5,118 nucleotides of DNA from CAG-877 sp045125935. GTDB taxonomy: Bacteria; Bacillota_I; Bacilli_A; RF39; UBA660. Under the pieces are notes generated by a model. The model had not been told where the DNA came from. It saw nothing but the letters and a program-made list of their open reading frames with translations, and did not search any database. This document shows positions 4,140 to 5,118 of the stretch, one piece after another. The DNA lies in assembly GCA_045125935.1 (NCBI GenBank), contig JBGVNW010000069.1, forward strand, positions 1 to 5,118, given 5' to 3'. Each line of letters opens with the position of its first letter. Position 1 is the first letter of the stretch. Both the position numbers and the translations under genes were made by a program.

Positions 4140-4904
4140 CTATATAAATTTCTTGATCAGCCAAATAACAACTAATAAAGTAACTAATCCTAAAAGCATT
4201 TCAGCAAAATTAATTCCAAGTACATTGAAATTAAATATTTCTTGAAACATAGTAACAGGACCAGTAAAGATTGCACCAACCATACCAACTAAAGTATTTT
4301 TACTATTTTCTCCATATTCAAAACCTGTATCATAACCTACTCTATAACCGTCATTGTAGCCTTCACCATAAAGCGCAGTATCTTGATAGAAATTACGATA
4401 ATCACCGCTATCAAATTGCATACGTATATATAATTTATCTATATCATACATAGTAGTAGTATCACCACTAGACATCAAATAAAACTTTCTACTATAGCTA
4501 TTATTTGTACTATTACTAGTATTATTAAAAACATCCATTATACTAGTACAATTAAATTCACCAAAGATAAATTCACCAGAAAAACCACCATTATATTTAG
4601 TAATTGTACATTGTCTAAAATTAATAAGTCTATCACGTATAAAGTCATTCCATATCAACATATATTTACCGTTAAAATTAACCAATGTTAAAGTAGTTTC
4701 ATAAGCGTCATAACCAGTCTCAACACCGTTAGAATCAAATTGTTTACCACCTTCATTCACATATATAATACTATCGTTATAATGGAATTGAGCTGTCATA
4801 TCTGGAATAGTAGCTGCTTTAGTTTCAATGGAATTGAAAGCAAATGCTCCAAATAGACATACAATAAAAGTTAATACATAATTTTTAAACTTTTTCAGTT
4901 TCAT
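4140..4904 (-). CDS. Exported, C-terminally anchored protein, pIII-like adsorption/minor coat candidate
   Basis: This 254-aa protein has a typical signal peptide (MKLKKFKNYVLTFIVCLFGA...) with predicted cleavage after TKA at about residue 30. A polar Asn-, Tyr- and Thr-rich outer domain (about 31-178) has two or three Cys. A Gly/Tyr repeat linker (GYNDGYRVGYDTGFEYG, about 182-198) is followed by an amphipathic hydrophobic stretch (about 204-228) and a transmembrane helix ending in IKKFI (about 231-254). This is the pIII plan: secreted receptor-binding domain, flexible Gly-rich linker and C-terminal anchor. I chose ATG 4902-4904 because the AAGGAG lies too close to the upstream GTG (4911-4913), which would add three residues. 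It overlaps the 3' end of the Zot gene by 20 bases. The outer domain probably sets host specificity. The function is inferred from architecture and position. Confidence 0.78.
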   Translation of the reverse strand: MKLKKFKNYVLTFIVCLFGAFAFNSIETKAATIPDMTAQFHYNDSIIYVNEGGKQFDSNGVETGYDAYETTLTLVNFNGKYMLIWNDFIRDRLINFRQCTITKYNGGFSGEFIFGEFNCTSIMDVFNNTSNSTNNSYSRKFYLMSSGDTTTMYDIDKLYIRMQFDSGDYRNFYQDTALYGEGYNDGYRVGYDTGFEYGENSKNTLVGMVGAIFTGPVTMFQEIFNFNVLGINFAEMLLGLVTLLVVIWLIKKFI

Positions 4905-5118
4905 TTTTTTCACTCTCCTTTTTAATTTCTAAACTTCTAAATTTTCTAAAAGTAACAGGTCTAGGCTGTTTTAAACATCTTTTTTTATCTTTAGGAAGAA
5001 TATTAGTAGTACATGGTTTATCATCAGTAAAAACGCTATAACATCTATAGTCAAATTTTTTCCAAATTGACTTAAATATTATAAGTGTTTTCATGCTTTC
5101 CTCTATATCTTCATTAAA
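4885..5118 (-). CDS. zot: Zot/pI-like assembly ATPase, C-terminal part (same gene as 1-729)
   Basis: This is the end of the ATPase whose start is at 729. Positions 4978-5118 repeat codons already counted at 1-141, and 4885-4977 add the last 30 residues and TAA. A translation restarted at the internal Met (5092-5094, residue 205 of the full protein) is not a separate gene. The C-terminus is hydrophilic and basic: KDKKRCLKQPRPVTFRKFRS, then an acidic and basic tail ending ETEKV. The segment SIWKKFDYRCYSVFTDD (about residues 213-229) resembles, from memory, a conserved stretch in Zot-like proteins of Firmicutes. The gene overlaps the start of the pIII-like gene, which supports translational coupling. 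Confidence 0.88.
   Translation of the reverse strand, partial: FNEDIEESMKTLIIFKSIWKKFDYRCYSVFTDDKPCTTNILPKDKKRCLKQPRPVTFRKFRSLEIKKESEKNETEKV
4978..5118. repeat. Terminal direct repeat, right copy (circular-genome overlap)
   Basis: This is an exact copy of 1-141. It closes the circle at 4977 bp and restores one uninterrupted Zot reading frame of 273 codons plus stop. Confidence 0.95.

Noticed and set aside
4271..4453. Plus-strand 60-aa frame, His/Tyr-rich
   Set aside because: It is antisense to the Gly/Tyr linker and outer domain of the pIII-like gene; a shadow.
4885..5094. Stand-alone 69-aa gene at the right end
   Set aside because: It is the in-frame C-terminus of the Zot ATPase cut by the linear window.
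1..5118. Spiroplasma-type plectrovirus using TGA for Trp
   Set aside because: Trp is encoded by TGG in Rep and Zot, no in-frame TGA is needed, and TGA lies in frame just upstream of the Rep start.

Overview
The window is best read as one complete circular genome cut at an arbitrary point. The last 141 bases (4978-5118) repeat the first 141 exactly, so position 4978 is position 1 again and the unit circle is 4977 bp. All convincing genes lie on the minus strand. Gene content and order fit a filamentous (inovirus-like) single-stranded DNA phage. There is an HUH rolling-circle replication protein, a Zot/pI-like assembly ATPase, a small hydrophobic major-coat candidate followed by a strong terminator, an exported protein with a C-terminal membrane anchor (pIII-like), and several small membrane proteins. 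The DNA is very AT-rich, nearly every gene has a strong purine-rich Shine-Dalgarno site, TGG is used for Trp with no in-frame TGA, and there is no outer-membrane secretin (pIV). This points to a low-GC Gram-positive host using the standard code (inference).

Reading in the direction of transcription (descending coordinates), the layout is as follows. (1) Positions 3480-3760 are a gene-free region rich in hairpins and palindromes, the likely replication origin. (2) Promoter P1 (about 3441-3469) drives the early genes: a 65-aa ribbon-helix-helix regulator, the 280-aa Rep and a 131-aa membrane-anchored protein of unknown function. (3) Promoter P2 (about 1842-1870) has a leader hairpin and drives the structural block: a 56-aa protein at the gV position, a 38-aa membrane peptide at the gVII/gIX position, and the 77-aa coat, followed by an intrinsic terminator. 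(4) Beyond the terminator lie a 118-aa multi-pass membrane protein, the 273-aa Zot ATPase (split by the window ends), the 254-aa pIII-like protein and a 122-aa pVI-like protein. The last stop codon sits inside a hairpin next to the origin region.

The most striking regulatory feature is a 26-bp palindromic element that covers the -35 box of both P1 and P2 (24 of 26 positions identical, same centre, same distance to an extended -10 box). A single regulator, most simply the phage's own ribbon-helix-helix protein, could therefore control both replication and virion genes. The P2 leader adds a terminator-like hairpin with a possible competing fold. No integrase, transposase, tRNA, CRISPR array or toxin gene was seen.
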